A DNA stretch of 64,000 nt. Origin: Pelomonas nitida. Lineage in GTDB: Bacteria; Pseudomonadota; Gammaproteobacteria; Burkholderiales; Burkholderiaceae_C. The translations under genes were made by a program, and so were the position numbers. Location: the NCBI RefSeq assembly GCF_043555975.1, contig NZ_JBIGIA010000001.1, positions 124,001 to 188,000 of the forward strand, written 5' to 3'. Shown piece after piece: positions 31,579-40,170 of this stretch (its first letter is position 1; every line of letters starts with the position of its first letter). The notes beneath the pieces were generated by a model. It was not told the origin of the DNA. It searched no databases and saw only the letters and a program-made list of their open reading frames with translations.

Positions 31579-33024
31579 TCATTGCTCTTCTGCCCACGAG
31601 AAGCCGTCGCGCGCCACGAGCGCACTCGCGGCTGCCGGCCCCCAGGAGCCGGCGGCGTAGGGGCGCGGGCCGCTGGTGTCGGCGGCCCAGGCGTCCAGGA
31701 TGGGCTCCACCCAGCGCCAGGCCTGCTCCTGCTCGTCGCTGCGCACGAAGAGGTTCAGTCGCCCGGCAATGGCGTCGAGCAGCAGGCGCTCGTACGCGCC
31801 GACGCGTTGCGTCGCGAAGGCCTTGTCGAAGTCCAGGTCCAGCGACACGGGCGTCAGCTGCTCGCCATGGCCAGTGCCTTTTTGTGCCAGCAGTTGGAGC
31901 TCCAGGCCGTCTTCGGGCTGCAGCTTGATGACCAGGCGATTGGGCTGGCTCGCGCCGGGGAAGATCTTGTGGGGAACGGGCCGGAAGTTGACGACGATCT
32001 GGGCATCGCGCTCCGCCAGCCGCTTGCCGGTGCGCAAGTAGAACGGCACGCCGGCCCAGCGCCAGTTGTTGACCTCGGTGCGTAGCGCGACGAAGGTTTC
32101 GCAGGTGCTGTCGGCCGGCACCTTGACCTCGTCCAGGTAGCCCGGCACCGAGGCGCCTTCGATGCTGCCGGCGCGGTATTGGCCGCGCACCACGTCGCGC
32201 GCCACGCTCTCGGCCGTGAAGGGCTTCAGCGAGCGCAGCACCTTGAGCTTCTCGTCGCGGATCGCGTCCGCATCGTTGCTGGAGGGCGGCTCCATGGCGA
32301 TCATCGTCAGCAACTGCAGCGCATGGTTCTGGATCATGTCGCGCAGCGCGCCGGTGCCGTCGTAGAACGCGCCCCGCGTACCGACGCCCAGGCGCTCCGC
32401 CAGCGTGATCTGGATGTTGGCAATGCTCTCGCGGCGCCACAGCGGCTCGAACAGCGCGTTGCCGAAGCGCAGCGCCATCAGGTTCTGCACCGACGGCTTG
32501 CCCAGGTAGTGATCGATGCGGAAGGCCTGGCTCTCGGCGAAGACACAGCGCACCGCGCGGTTGATCTCCTGCGCGCTGGCCAGGTCGTGGCCCAGGGGCT
32601 TTTCCAGCACCACGCGCACCTTGTCGTGGTTGAGCCCGACGGCACCGAGTTGCTGGCAGATCCCTGTGAACAAATAAGGGCTGGTGGCCAGGTACAGCAC
32701 GACGGTGTCGGCGTTGCGTGCGTCCAGCCAGTCCTTCAGGCCCTGGTAATGGTCGGCCTGCGCCAGGTCCATGCGGCGGTAATGGATGAGCGCCGCGAAC
32801 TGCTCGAACTCCTCGTCCGTCGGGCGCTTGGCGCCGTCCACCTCGCGGAATCGCTCCTTCAACCACTCGCGGTAACGCTCGTCGGTCTGGTCGTCACGCG
32901 CGACGGCGAGAATGCGACCGCCCTCGGGCAATTTGCCGTGCCGGAAGGCCTGGAACAGTGCGGGCATCAGCTTGCGCCACGTCAGGTCGCCGGTACCGCC
33001 AAAGAACACGAGATCGAAGGACAT
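31579..33024 (-). CDS. zwf: Glucose-6-phosphate 1-dehydrogenase
   Basis: Oxidises glucose-6-phosphate to 6-phosphogluconolactone with NAD(P), feeding the pentose-phosphate and Entner-Doudoroff routes. 481 residues from the ATG at 33024, where GGAG lies 9 bases upstream; a TTG at 33063 would add 13 residues. Dinucleotide motif FFGGTGDLTWRKLMPAL is at about 6-22, the active-site RIDHYLGKPSVQN near 175-187, and WEPILD-like and SWGP segments lie near the end. The gene is divergent from tal-pgi and upstream of hexR. Confidence 0.96.
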   Translation of the reverse strand: MSFDLVFFGGTGDLTWRKLMPALFQAFRHGKLPEGGRILAVARDDQTDERYREWLKERFREVDGAKRPTDEEFEQFAALIHYRRMDLAQADHYQGLKDWLDARNADTVVLYLATSPYLFTGICQQLGAVGLNHDKVRVVLEKPLGHDLASAQEINRAVRCVFAESQAFRIDHYLGKPSVQNLMALRFGNALFEPLWRRESIANIQITLAERLGVGTRGAFYDGTGALRDMIQNHALQLLTMIAMEPPSSNDADAIRDEKLKVLRSLKPFTAESVARDVVRGQYRAGSIEGASVPGYLDEVKVPADSTCETFVALRTEVNNWRWAGVPFYLRTGKRLAERDAQIVVNFRPVPHKIFPGASQPNRLVIKLQPEDGLELQLLAQKGTGHGEQLTPVSLDLDFDKAFATQRVGAYERLLLDAIAGRLNLFVRSDEQEQAWRWVEPILDAWAADTSGPRPYAAGSWGPAAASALVARDGFSWAEEQ

Positions 33025-33070
33025 CTGCGGAGTCTCCAGGCCAGCGTCTGAGGGATGCGCCAACCGTTGT

Positions 33071-33094
33071 GTAACTTAGTTTCGTGAAATACTA
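33071..33094. promoter_or_regulatory. Imperfect palindromes between zwf and tal
   Basis: In the divergent gap there is GTAACTTAGTTTC (33071-33083), an inverted repeat with one mismatch, overlapping TAGTTTCGTGAAATACTA (33077-33094), with TAGT/ACTA arms. HexR is known to bind TGTA-rich palindromes upstream of zwf in other proteobacteria, so this is a candidate site. The match to a consensus is from memory and not exact. Confidence 0.35.
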
Positions 33095-33134
33095 TGCAGC
33101 AGTTTCTTTGCCGGGTCAATCCGGCGCGCATGCC

Positions 33135-34076
33135 ATGAATCAGCTCGACCAGCTCAAAGCCTTCACCACCGTCGTTGCCGACACGGGCAACTTCCTGCAG
33201 CTCGCGCAGTTCGCGCCACGCGACGCGACGACCAATCCGTCGCTGATCCTGAAGGCCGTGCAGTCGCCCGACTACGCACCGCTGCTGAAGGAAACGGTCG
33301 AAGCCCATCGCGGCAAGCCGCTCGACGAGATCGTCGACCATGTGCTCGTGCGCTTCGGGCTGGAGATCCTGAAGGTCGTGCCGGGCCGCGTGTCGACCGA
33401 GGTCGATGCCCGGTTGTCGTTTGACAAGGCGGCCAGCCTGTTCCGCGCCCGCCGCATCATCGCGCTGTACGAGGCGGCCGGCATCGGCCGCGAGCGCGTG
33501 CTGATCAAGCTGGCATCGACGTGGGAGGGCATCCAGGCGGCTGCCGAGCTGGAGCGCGAAGGCATCCATTGCAACCTGACGCTGCTGTTCGCTTTCGCGC
33601 AGGCGGTGGCCTGTGGCGAAGCCAAGGTGCAGCTGATCTCGCCGTTCGTGGGCCGCATCTACGACTGGTACAAGAAGTCCGCTGGCGCCGGCTGGGACGA
33701 TGCCGCCATGTCCGGCGTCAACGACCCGGGCGTGAAGTCGGTGTCGCAGATCTACAGCTACTACAAGCAGCATGGCATCAAGACCGAGGTGATGGGTGCG
33801 AGCTTCCGCAACATCGGTCAGATCCAGGCGCTGGCCGGCTGCGACCTGCTGACCATCAGCCCCGACCTGCTGGCCCAACTGCAGGCCAACGAGGCGCCGA
33901 TGGCGCGGGTGCTGGACCCCGCCAAGACGGCGGCGATGCCCGAGGTGCGGCTCGACGAGGCGGCTTTCCGCTTCGCGCTGAACGAGGACGCCATGGCCAC
34001 GGAAAAACTGGCCGAGGGCATCCGCTTGTTCGCCGTCGACGCCGGCAAGCTCGACAAGCTCATCGAAGCCGCCTGA
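33135..34076 (+). CDS. tal: Transaldolase
   Basis: Transfers dihydroxyacetone units in the non-oxidative pentose-phosphate pathway. 313 residues from the ATG at 33135, close to the 317 of E. coli TalB; an upstream in-frame ATG at 33084 would add 17 residues with no homology. DATTNPSLILKA (about 30-41), the Schiff-base lysine in VLIKLASTWEGIQAA (about 123-137) and CNLTLLFAFAQAVACGEA identify class I transaldolase. The gene is divergent from zwf and 2 bases upstream of pgi. Confidence 0.96.
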   Translation: MNQLDQLKAFTTVVADTGNFLQLAQFAPRDATTNPSLILKAVQSPDYAPLLKETVEAHRGKPLDEIVDHVLVRFGLEILKVVPGRVSTEVDARLSFDKAASLFRARRIIALYEAAGIGRERVLIKLASTWEGIQAAAELEREGIHCNLTLLFAFAQAVACGEAKVQLISPFVGRIYDWYKKSAGAGWDDAAMSGVNDPGVKSVSQIYSYYKQHGIKTEVMGASFRNIGQIQALAGCDLLTISPDLLAQLQANEAPMARVLDPAKTAAMPEVRLDEAAFRFALNEDAMATEKLAEGIRLFAVDAGKLDKLIEAA

Positions 34077-34078
34077 CC

Positions 34079-35701
34079 ATGACCACACGCTGCGACCTCT
34101 CGCCCGTCTGGGCTGAGCTTCAAGCCCACTACGCTGCGAGCGGTCGCGGCTTCGATCTCCGCGACGCCTTCCGGGCCGATGCTGGCCGTTTCAGCGCGCT
34201 GTCTGTCGAGGCGCCCGAGGTGTTCGCCGATCTGTCCAAGAACCGCGTCGACGCGTCGACGCTGGCATTGCTGCTGAAGCTGGCGGCGGATTGCGGCCTG
34301 GAGGCGCGCCGCGACGCCTTGCTGCGTGGCGACCCGGTCAACCACACCGAAGGCCGAGCCGTGCTGCACACGGCGCTGCGGGCGCCCGCGGGTAGCGACG
34401 CACCGTTCAACGCCGAGGTGCAGGCCTCGCTGGAGGCCATGCTGGCGTTCGCCGAGAGCGTCCGCCGCGGCGAGCGCGGCGCGATCACCGATGTGGTCCA
34501 CATCGGCATTGGTGGCAGCGATCTCGGCCCGGCCATGGTGGTGCAGGCGCTGGAAGCCTTCCGGGCGCCGAACCTGCGGCTGCATTTCGTGTCCAACGTC
34601 GACGGTCACGATCTCGCGCCGGTACTGCGCGAGTTGAACGCGCAGCACACGCTGTTCGTCATCGCGTCCAAGACCTTCACGACGCAGGAGACGATCGCCA
34701 ACGCCCAGGCCGCCAAGGCCTGGTTCCACGCGGTGGGCGGCACGGACGTGGCGCGCCATTTCGTCGCGACCAGCAGCAATACCGCGGCCGCAGCGGCCTT
34801 TGGTATCGACACGGCCTTCGGCTTCTGGGATTGGGTGGGGGGGCGCTATTCGCTGTGGTCCGTCATCGGCCTGCCCATCGCCATCGCCGTGGGCGCCGAC
34901 AACTTCCGTGCGCTGCTGGCCGGTGCGCATGCGATGGACCAGCATTTCGCGTCATCGCCGCTGGCTGGCAATCTGCCGGTGCTGCTGGGCCTGATCGACA
35001 TCTGGTACCGCAATTTCCACGGCTTCACGAGCCGCAGCGTCGCCCCCTATCACCAGGGCCTGCGCCGGCTGCCGGCCTATCTGCAGCAACTGGAGATGGA
35101 GAGCAACGGCAAGGGGGTCGACCTTGATGGCAACGCGTTGCCGCTCGCGACATCGCCCGTTGTGTGGGGCGAGGCGGGCACCAATGGCCAGCATGCCTAC
35201 TTCCAGATGCTGCATCAGGGGACCGATGTCATCCCGGTCGAGTTCATCGCCGTGAAGCGGGCCAACCACGGCGCCAGCGGTGAGCTGGCGGCCAAGCTCG
35301 CCGATCAGCACCGCAAGCTGCTGGCCAACTGCCTGGCCCAGAGCCAGGCGTTGATGCAGGGCAAGACGGCCGATGAGGCGCGCACGGAAACGGCGCCCAC
35401 GGCCTCCGCCACGCTGGACCGTGAGGTTCTCGCCCGTCACCGCAGCTTTCCGGGCAACCGCCCCAGCACGACGCTGGTGCTGGATGCGCTGACACCCCGG
35501 TCGCTCGGTGCGCTGATCGCGTTGTACGAGCACCGCGTGTTCGTGACCGGCGCGCTGTGGGGCATCAACAGTTTCGACCAATGGGGCGTGGAGCTCGGCA
35601 AGGCGCTGTGCAACCAGTTGCTGCCGCGCCTGGAGAGCGGTGACGCGCAGGGCCTGGACGGCTCAACGGCCGGGTTGCTGCGCCGCCTGACAACTGCGTG
35701 A
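34079..35701 (+). CDS. pgi: Glucose-6-phosphate isomerase
   Basis: Interconverts glucose-6-phosphate and fructose-6-phosphate. 540 residues. Motifs are HIGIGGSDLGPAMV (about 141-154), the PGI signature around VVWGEAGTNGQHAYFQMLHQGT (about 360-381) and signature 2 NSFDQWGVELGKALCNQLL (about 497-515), with the catalytic Glu in GEAGTNGQHA. The ATG at 34079 begins 2 bases after the tal stop, so tal and pgi are almost certainly co-transcribed. Confidence 0.97.
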   Translation: MTTRCDLSPVWAELQAHYAASGRGFDLRDAFRADAGRFSALSVEAPEVFADLSKNRVDASTLALLLKLAADCGLEARRDALLRGDPVNHTEGRAVLHTALRAPAGSDAPFNAEVQASLEAMLAFAESVRRGERGAITDVVHIGIGGSDLGPAMVVQALEAFRAPNLRLHFVSNVDGHDLAPVLRELNAQHTLFVIASKTFTTQETIANAQAAKAWFHAVGGTDVARHFVATSSNTAAAAAFGIDTAFGFWDWVGGRYSLWSVIGLPIAIAVGADNFRALLAGAHAMDQHFASSPLAGNLPVLLGLIDIWYRNFHGFTSRSVAPYHQGLRRLPAYLQQLEMESNGKGVDLDGNALPLATSPVVWGEAGTNGQHAYFQMLHQGTDVIPVEFIAVKRANHGASGELAAKLADQHRKLLANCLAQSQALMQGKTADEARTETAPTASATLDREVLARHRSFPGNRPSTTLVLDALTPRSLGALIALYEHRVFVTGALWGINSFDQWGVELGKALCNQLLPRLESGDAQGLDGSTAGLLRRLTTA

Positions 35702-35708
35702 CGAGCAC

Positions 35709-36329
35709 ATGAAGATCGTCTTCGATTTTGGCGGTGTCGTGTTTCGCTGGCACCCGGCGAGTTTCCTTGCGCGGGTCTGGTCGCATCGCATCGCAACGCC
35801 GGAGCAGGGGGCCGAGGCGGCGGCCGTGTTCTTTCAGAACTACGGCGGCGACTGGGGCTTGTTCGACCAGGGGCTGATCGGTGCTGACGAGGTGGTGCGC
35901 CGCATCTCGGCCCGAACGGGCTGGTCGCACGGCGATGTGGAAACGGTCGTGCGTGCGGTGCCTGACGAGCTCATGCCCATCCCGGGAACGGTTGCGCTGA
36001 TCCGGGACCTGAAGGCGGCCGGGCACAGCTTGTACTTTCTGTCCAACATGCCGGAGCCCTATGCCGACCATCTCAGCGCCAGCTACCCGCTGGCCGAGTG
36101 GTTCGAGTCGGGCGTCTTCTCAGGCCGCGTCAAGCAGAGCAAGCCCGTCATGCCGATCTTCGAGATCGCCGAGCGGCAGTTTGGTGCGGTGGGCGCTGAG
36201 CTGCTGTTCATCGACGACCACCCGGCCAATGTCGACGCCGCCCGGTCGCGCGACTGGCAGGCCTTCGTGTTCACCGATGCGGCCAGCGCGCGCCGCGAAC
36301 TCGTGTCGCGTGGTTTGCTGAGCGCCTAG
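35709..36329 (+). CDS. HAD-superfamily (subfamily IA) phosphatase, YihX-like
   Basis: 206 residues. HAD motif I is FDFGGVVF at residues 5-12, with nucleophile Asp6 and Gly replacing the usual second Asp, as in the YihX branch. Motif II is YFLSNMPE, motif III is the lysine in VKQSKPVMPIF, and motif IV is FIDDHPANVDAA. E. coli YihX dephosphorylates alpha-glucose-1-phosphate; the position 8 bases after pgi suggests a sugar-phosphate substrate here too, but this is inference. It ends 4 bases before convergent yacG. Confidence 0.83.
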   Translation: MKIVFDFGGVVFRWHPASFLARVWSHRIATPEQGAEAAAVFFQNYGGDWGLFDQGLIGADEVVRRISARTGWSHGDVETVVRAVPDELMPIPGTVALIRDLKAAGHSLYFLSNMPEPYADHLSASYPLAEWFESGVFSGRVKQSKPVMPIFEIAERQFGAVGAELLFIDDHPANVDAARSRDWQAFVFTDAASARRELVSRGLLSA

Positions 36330-36333
36330 GGGG

Positions 36334-36549
36334 CTAGTGCAAGGCGGCCACGCGCTCGGGGTCGCCTTCATCGGGATCCTGCGGTGGTGCCGCAGGTACG
36401 CGGAATGATTCGCTGGCCCAGGCGCCCAGGTCGATCTGGCGGCAGCGTTCGCTGCAGAACGGACGCCACTTGTTGCTGGGGGCGAACACGCTGTCGCCGC
36501 CGCATTGCGGGCAACGTACCAAGCGTTGGCCCTGGCTGTTGGTCTTCAT
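36334..36549 (-). CDS. yacG: DNA gyrase inhibitor YacG (zinc-binding)
   Basis: Small zinc protein that binds GyrB and blocks DNA binding in E. coli. 71 residues from the ATG at 36549, which overlaps the zapD stop (a GTG at 36555 would add two). The zinc ligands are CPQC and FCSERC with a 15-residue spacer (CX2C-X15-CX3C), followed by QIDLGAWASESFRVP, the YacG signature. Last gene of the minus-strand pilD-coaE-zapD-yacG run, as in many gamma- and beta-proteobacteria. Confidence 0.92.
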   Translation of the reverse strand: MKTNSQGQRLVRCPQCGGDSVFAPSNKWRPFCSERCRQIDLGAWASESFRVPAAPPQDPDEGDPERVAALH

Positions 36550-37301
36550 TGGCACAGTGAAAGTTCGAAGCTGGTGTCTTCCTGGGTCAGCTTGAGGCGC
36601 CCTTCTTCATCCTGGCGCATCAGCCGGATGGAGACCATGAGCCGGTGACCGGAGATTTCAGGGATCAGGCCGAGGCTGGGGTCGATGCGCATACGCAGCA
36701 GCTGATAGACGCGACCGGCTGGCAGGCTTTGTTGAAACTGACCCGCGACAGCGGCGACCTTGTGTGGGGCGCCGGAATCGCGCAGCAGTCCGAGGAGCAC
36801 TTGCAACGCTTCGGCCATGGGCATGAGCGACTGTGCCCAGTTCACCAAGTCCTTGCGGCGGCGCACCGGCAGCAGCTGTTGCCAGTGATAGTAGGCCGGC
36901 AGGTCGAATTCGCAGGTGCCGCCTGGGATGCTGATGCGGCTGCGAATGCTCATCAGCCACTCGTTGCTGGCGAGCGTTGCGCCGGTCTTGCCGTTGAGCG
37001 CGTTCAGGCGCTGGAACGCGCCGTCGATGCGGGCGATGACCTCGTCCAGTCGAGCGGTGTCAACGCCCGGGCTGCCACGATAGGCATTGAACTGGACCTT
37101 GTGCTTCTCCAGTTCCTTCAGCAGATCGCTTTTGAGGTCGGCGCGCGAGGCAACGTCGAGGATCTCGAACAGCGTGACGAGCGCGAAATGGTGATCGAGC
37201 GCGGGGTCGCGTGCCATCAGGGCGCCGAGGCGGTCGAACAGGTGTTCGAGGCGGAGCATTGTCCGGATGCTCTCGTTGAACGGATACTCGTACAGGACCA
37301 C
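36546..37301 (-). CDS. zapD: Cell division protein ZapD
   Basis: Cross-links FtsZ filaments at the Z ring. 251 residues from a GTG. The family start LYEYPFNESIRTMLRLEHLF (about 3-22) and the all-alpha N-terminal region are clear, followed by LPAYYHWQQLLPVRRRKDLVNWAQSL in the middle and a beta-rich C-terminal domain. It lies between coaE (14-base gap) and yacG (4-base overlap). Confidence 0.93.
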   Translation of the reverse strand: MVLYEYPFNESIRTMLRLEHLFDRLGALMARDPALDHHFALVTLFEILDVASRADLKSDLLKELEKHKVQFNAYRGSPGVDTARLDEVIARIDGAFQRLNALNGKTGATLASNEWLMSIRSRISIPGGTCEFDLPAYYHWQQLLPVRRRKDLVNWAQSLMPMAEALQVLLGLLRDSGAPHKVAAVAGQFQQSLPAGRVYQLLRMRIDPSLGLIPEISGHRLMVSIRLMRQDEEGRLKLTQEDTSFELSLCQ

Positions 37302-37315
37302 GGCGCAGGCTTCAG

Positions 37316-37921
37316 TCAGGGCGGTGACATTCTTTCACACCCCCAGCGTTCAGCCAGCTTGACGACCTCGTTTCTGAGCGCTTCAAGCCCGATCCCATCA
37401 TTCATCAGCACCACGTCCGCCGCTGCTCGGCGCGCTTCGCGGCTGGTTTGTGCCGCGAGCGCACCTTCAACGCGCTCGCGGGACCAGCCTGATCGTTGCA
37501 TGACGCGCGTGATTTGCGTGTCAGCCGAGCAATCGACGACCAGGACGCGCGCGACCCTTGCTCGCCAGCGCCCGGACTCGACAAGCAACGGCACATCGAA
37601 GGCCACCAGCGGCGCGGTGGCTGCCTCGGCCTGCGTCAGTGCGACCGCCGTGATCTGAGGATGCAGGATGGACTCCAGCCGGCGCTTGGCGGTTGAGTCG
37701 GTGAAGGCGAGGGCGCGCATCCGGTCGCGGTTCATGGCGCCGTCCTCGGCAACGAAGTCGGCACCAAAGGCCTGCTCGATGGCTGCCATGGCGCCGCCGC
37801 CCGGGCCGGTCAGGGTTCGCGCAATCGCGTCCGTGTCGATGATGGTGGCGCCCGCTTCGCGCAGGAAACCAGCAACCGTGCTCTTGCCGGAACCGATGCC
37901 GCCGGTCAGGCCTATCCTCAT
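37316..37921 (-). CDS. coaE: Dephospho-CoA kinase
   Basis: Last step of coenzyme A synthesis: ATP-dependent phosphorylation of dephospho-CoA. 201 residues from the ATG at 37921, which overlaps the pilD stop by 4 bases. Walker A GLTGGIGSGKSTV (about 4-16), DTDAIARTLTGPGG (about 29-42) and FDVPLLVESG (about 105-114) are diagnostic. The frame is open further upstream inside pilD, but homology starts at MRIGLTGG. Confidence 0.95.
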   Translation of the reverse strand: MRIGLTGGIGSGKSTVAGFLREAGATIIDTDAIARTLTGPGGGAMAAIEQAFGADFVAEDGAMNRDRMRALAFTDSTAKRRLESILHPQITAVALTQAEAATAPLVAFDVPLLVESGRWRARVARVLVVDCSADTQITRVMQRSGWSRERVEGALAAQTSREARRAAADVVLMNDGIGLEALRNEVVKLAERWGCERMSPP

Positions 37922-38862
37922 GCCACCCAGCCGAGCCAGGAGAGCACCGTCTCCCGTCCTGCGAACAGCACCACCAGCCCGCCGCCGGCCAGGAAGGGGC
38001 CAAACGGCACGTAGCGCCCTTCGCGCAGGCTCGAGGTCACCTTCATCAACAGCCCAACGACGGCTCCCACGGCGGAGGCGCCCAGCACCACCGGCAGCAG
38101 CATCTGCCAACCCAGCCATGCGCCCAGAGCCGCCAGCAGCTTGAAGTCGCCGGGCGCCATGCCGATCTGACCGCGCAACCGCTCGTACACGGTGGCGATG
38201 CTCCACAACGACAGATAGCCTGCGATCGCACCGATGACGGAGCTCTGCAGCGAGACAGGCGTCCAGCCGATCAGCGAGGCGAGTACGCCCGCCCATAGCA
38301 AAGGCTGGTTGATGCTGTCCGGCAGCAGCGTGGTGTCCCAGTCGATCATGGCCAGGGCAATGAGGGCTGCGACGAAGCCGCACCACGCCAACGTGGCGGG
38401 TTGCTCGCCGAAGCGCCACGAGAGGGCGGCAAAAGCCAGTCCGGTCGTGAGCTCCACGAGCGGATAGCGCGCGGAGATCGGTGCCTTGCAGGCAGCGCAT
38501 TTGCCGCCGAGGCACAGCCAGCCGATGAGCGGCAGGTTTTCGTGCCAGCGCAGCTGGTGGCCGCAGCGGGGGCAGCGCGAGCGCGGCGCGGCAATGCCAA
38601 AGGGTGCCAGCGACTCGATCTTCGTACCGTAGTCATCGACCGCCTTGGCCAGCTTGTCAGCCTCAACCTGCGGCACCTGCGCGACTCGCGCCATCGCCGC
38701 GGCATCGGTCAGTTGGGCCGCCGACTCATGCAGCCACTGGCGCTCCAGCATCAGCGGCAGCCGATGGATGACGACGTTCAGAAAACTGCCGATGCACAGG
38801 CCGAAAACCCCGAGCACCCAGGGAGAGAGCCAAAAAGACCAGTCGATGGAAGCAGGGGGCAT
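37918..38862 (-). CDS. pilD: Prepilin peptidase/N-methyltransferase PilD
   Basis: Inner-membrane aspartyl protease that cuts the leaders of prepilins such as those at 19.2-22.6 kb and methylates the new N-terminus. 314 residues. The N-terminal GSFLNVVIHRLP segment, two CXXC zinc motifs (CPRC and CAAC, about 97-125) and several membrane helices are visible. The first catalytic Asp is in AMIDWDTTLLPD. The second lies in IGMAPGDFKLLAALGAW, where the usual GxGD has Ala in the first glycine position. It follows pilC after a hairpin. Confidence 0.94.
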   Translation of the reverse strand: MPPASIDWSFWLSPWVLGVFGLCIGSFLNVVIHRLPLMLERQWLHESAAQLTDAAAMARVAQVPQVEADKLAKAVDDYGTKIESLAPFGIAAPRSRCPRCGHQLRWHENLPLIGWLCLGGKCAACKAPISARYPLVELTTGLAFAALSWRFGEQPATLAWCGFVAALIALAMIDWDTTLLPDSINQPLLWAGVLASLIGWTPVSLQSSVIGAIAGYLSLWSIATVYERLRGQIGMAPGDFKLLAALGAWLGWQMLLPVVLGASAVGAVVGLLMKVTSSLREGRYVPFGPFLAGGGLVVLFAGRETVLSWLGWVA

Positions 38863-38872
38863 GGTGGGCAGC

Positions 38873-38905
38873 GAAGAAAAGATGCGGGCAGCAATCTACC
38901 CGCAT
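38873..38905 (-). terminator. Terminator-like hairpin between pilC and pilD
   Basis: Read on the minus strand: ATGCGGG, a 10-base loop, CCCGCAT, then CTTTTCTTC. The stem is 7 bp and perfect but the T-tract is interrupted, so it may act as an attenuator that lowers pilD expression relative to pilBC. Confidence 0.5.
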
Positions 38906-38928
38906 TTGGCGGCCTCGCCGCGCTGGCG

Positions 38929-40152
38929 TCAGACGACCTGGCCGAGCTTGAAGATGGGCATGTACATCGCCACGACGATGCCGCCGATCAGCACGCCGAG
39001 AATGACGATGATGAAGGGCTCCATCAGGCTGGACAGCGCCTTGACGGCCTCGTCCACCTCGTCCTCATAGAACTCCGCCGCCTTGGCCAGCATGTGGTCC
39101 AGCGAGCCCGACTCCTCACCAATGGACGCCATCTGCAGCACCATCGTCGGGAAGATGCCTGCCGTCTGCATACAGGTCGTCAATGACGAGCCCGAGGACA
39201 CGTCGCGCTGGATCTGCTCGGTGGCTTCCTGGAAGACGGCATTGCCGGAAGCACCGCCTACGGAATCCAGGGCTTCGACCAGCGGAACGCCCGCAGCGAA
39301 CATCGTCGACAGCGTGCGCGTCCAGCGTGCGACGGCGGACTTGTACATGAGATCGCCGAACACCGGCACCTTCAGCAGGAGGCGATCCATGCGCTTTTGC
39401 ATGGGCACCGAGCGCTTCCAGCTCTGGATGAAGAAGTAGACGCCACCACCGATGCTGAGGAAGATCAGCCACCAATAGGCGACGAAGAACTCCGACATGT
39501 TGATGACCACCACGGTCGGCGCCGGCAGATCGGCACCGAAGGACTGGAAGACATCTTTGAACGCCGGCACCACGAAGATCATGATGACCGCGACGACGAT
39601 GAACGCGACCGTCAGCACGGCGATCGGGTAGGTCAGCGCGGATCTGATCTTGTTCTTGATGGCGACCGTCTTTTCCTGGTAGAGCGCCAGCCGGTCCAGC
39701 AGAGCTTCCAGAATACCGCCGGCCTCACCGGCCTCGACCAGGTTGCAGTACAGCGCATCGAAATACATCGGATGCTTGCGGAAGGCCGATGACAGGCTGG
39801 TACCGGTTTCGACATCCTGGCGGATGTCGTTGAGCAGGCGTGTCAGGCGTGGGTTGGTCGCGCCGCGCGCCACGATGTCGAAGGCCTGCATCAACGGCAC
39901 GCCGGCCCGCATCATCGTCGCCAACTGCCGCGTGAAGACGGCGATGTCCTTCTGCTTGATGGCGGTGCCGCCACTGACCCGGCGCTTCTTGACCTTGCTG
40001 ACCAGAATGCCTTGTCGCCGCAGCGTGGCACTGACCATGGCCTCGCCGCCAGCGCGCAGTTCGCCCTTGACGATCTTGCCGTGGCGATCCTTGCCTTCCC
40101 ATTCGAAGACAAAGTCCTTGACGCCCTTGGCTGTGGCTGCGGCAGTGGCCAT
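38929..40152 (-). CDS. pilC: Type IV pilus inner-membrane platform protein PilC
   Basis: Polytopic platform on which the PilB and PilT motors act. 407 residues with two T2SSF domains (about 72-195 and 275-398) and three membrane helices. Motifs are FTRQLATMMRAGVPLMQAFDI (first domain), RWTRTLSTMFAAGVPLVEALD (second domain) and IGEESGSLDHMLAKAAEFYEDEVDEAV near the end. It starts 18 bases after pilB. Confidence 0.96.
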   Translation of the reverse strand: MATAAATAKGVKDFVFEWEGKDRHGKIVKGELRAGGEAMVSATLRRQGILVSKVKKRRVSGGTAIKQKDIAVFTRQLATMMRAGVPLMQAFDIVARGATNPRLTRLLNDIRQDVETGTSLSSAFRKHPMYFDALYCNLVEAGEAGGILEALLDRLALYQEKTVAIKNKIRSALTYPIAVLTVAFIVVAVIMIFVVPAFKDVFQSFGADLPAPTVVVINMSEFFVAYWWLIFLSIGGGVYFFIQSWKRSVPMQKRMDRLLLKVPVFGDLMYKSAVARWTRTLSTMFAAGVPLVEALDSVGGASGNAVFQEATEQIQRDVSSGSSLTTCMQTAGIFPTMVLQMASIGEESGSLDHMLAKAAEFYEDEVDEAVKALSSLMEPFIIVILGVLIGGIVVAMYMPIFKLGQVV

Positions 40153-40170
40153 GCTTCTCTTGCAACTTTC

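Noticed and set aside
31493..32866. Minus-strand frame overlapping zwf in another register
   Set aside because: Composition is Ala/Arg/Gly/Pro-rich with no motif, while zwf in the neighbouring register has full G6PD signatures.
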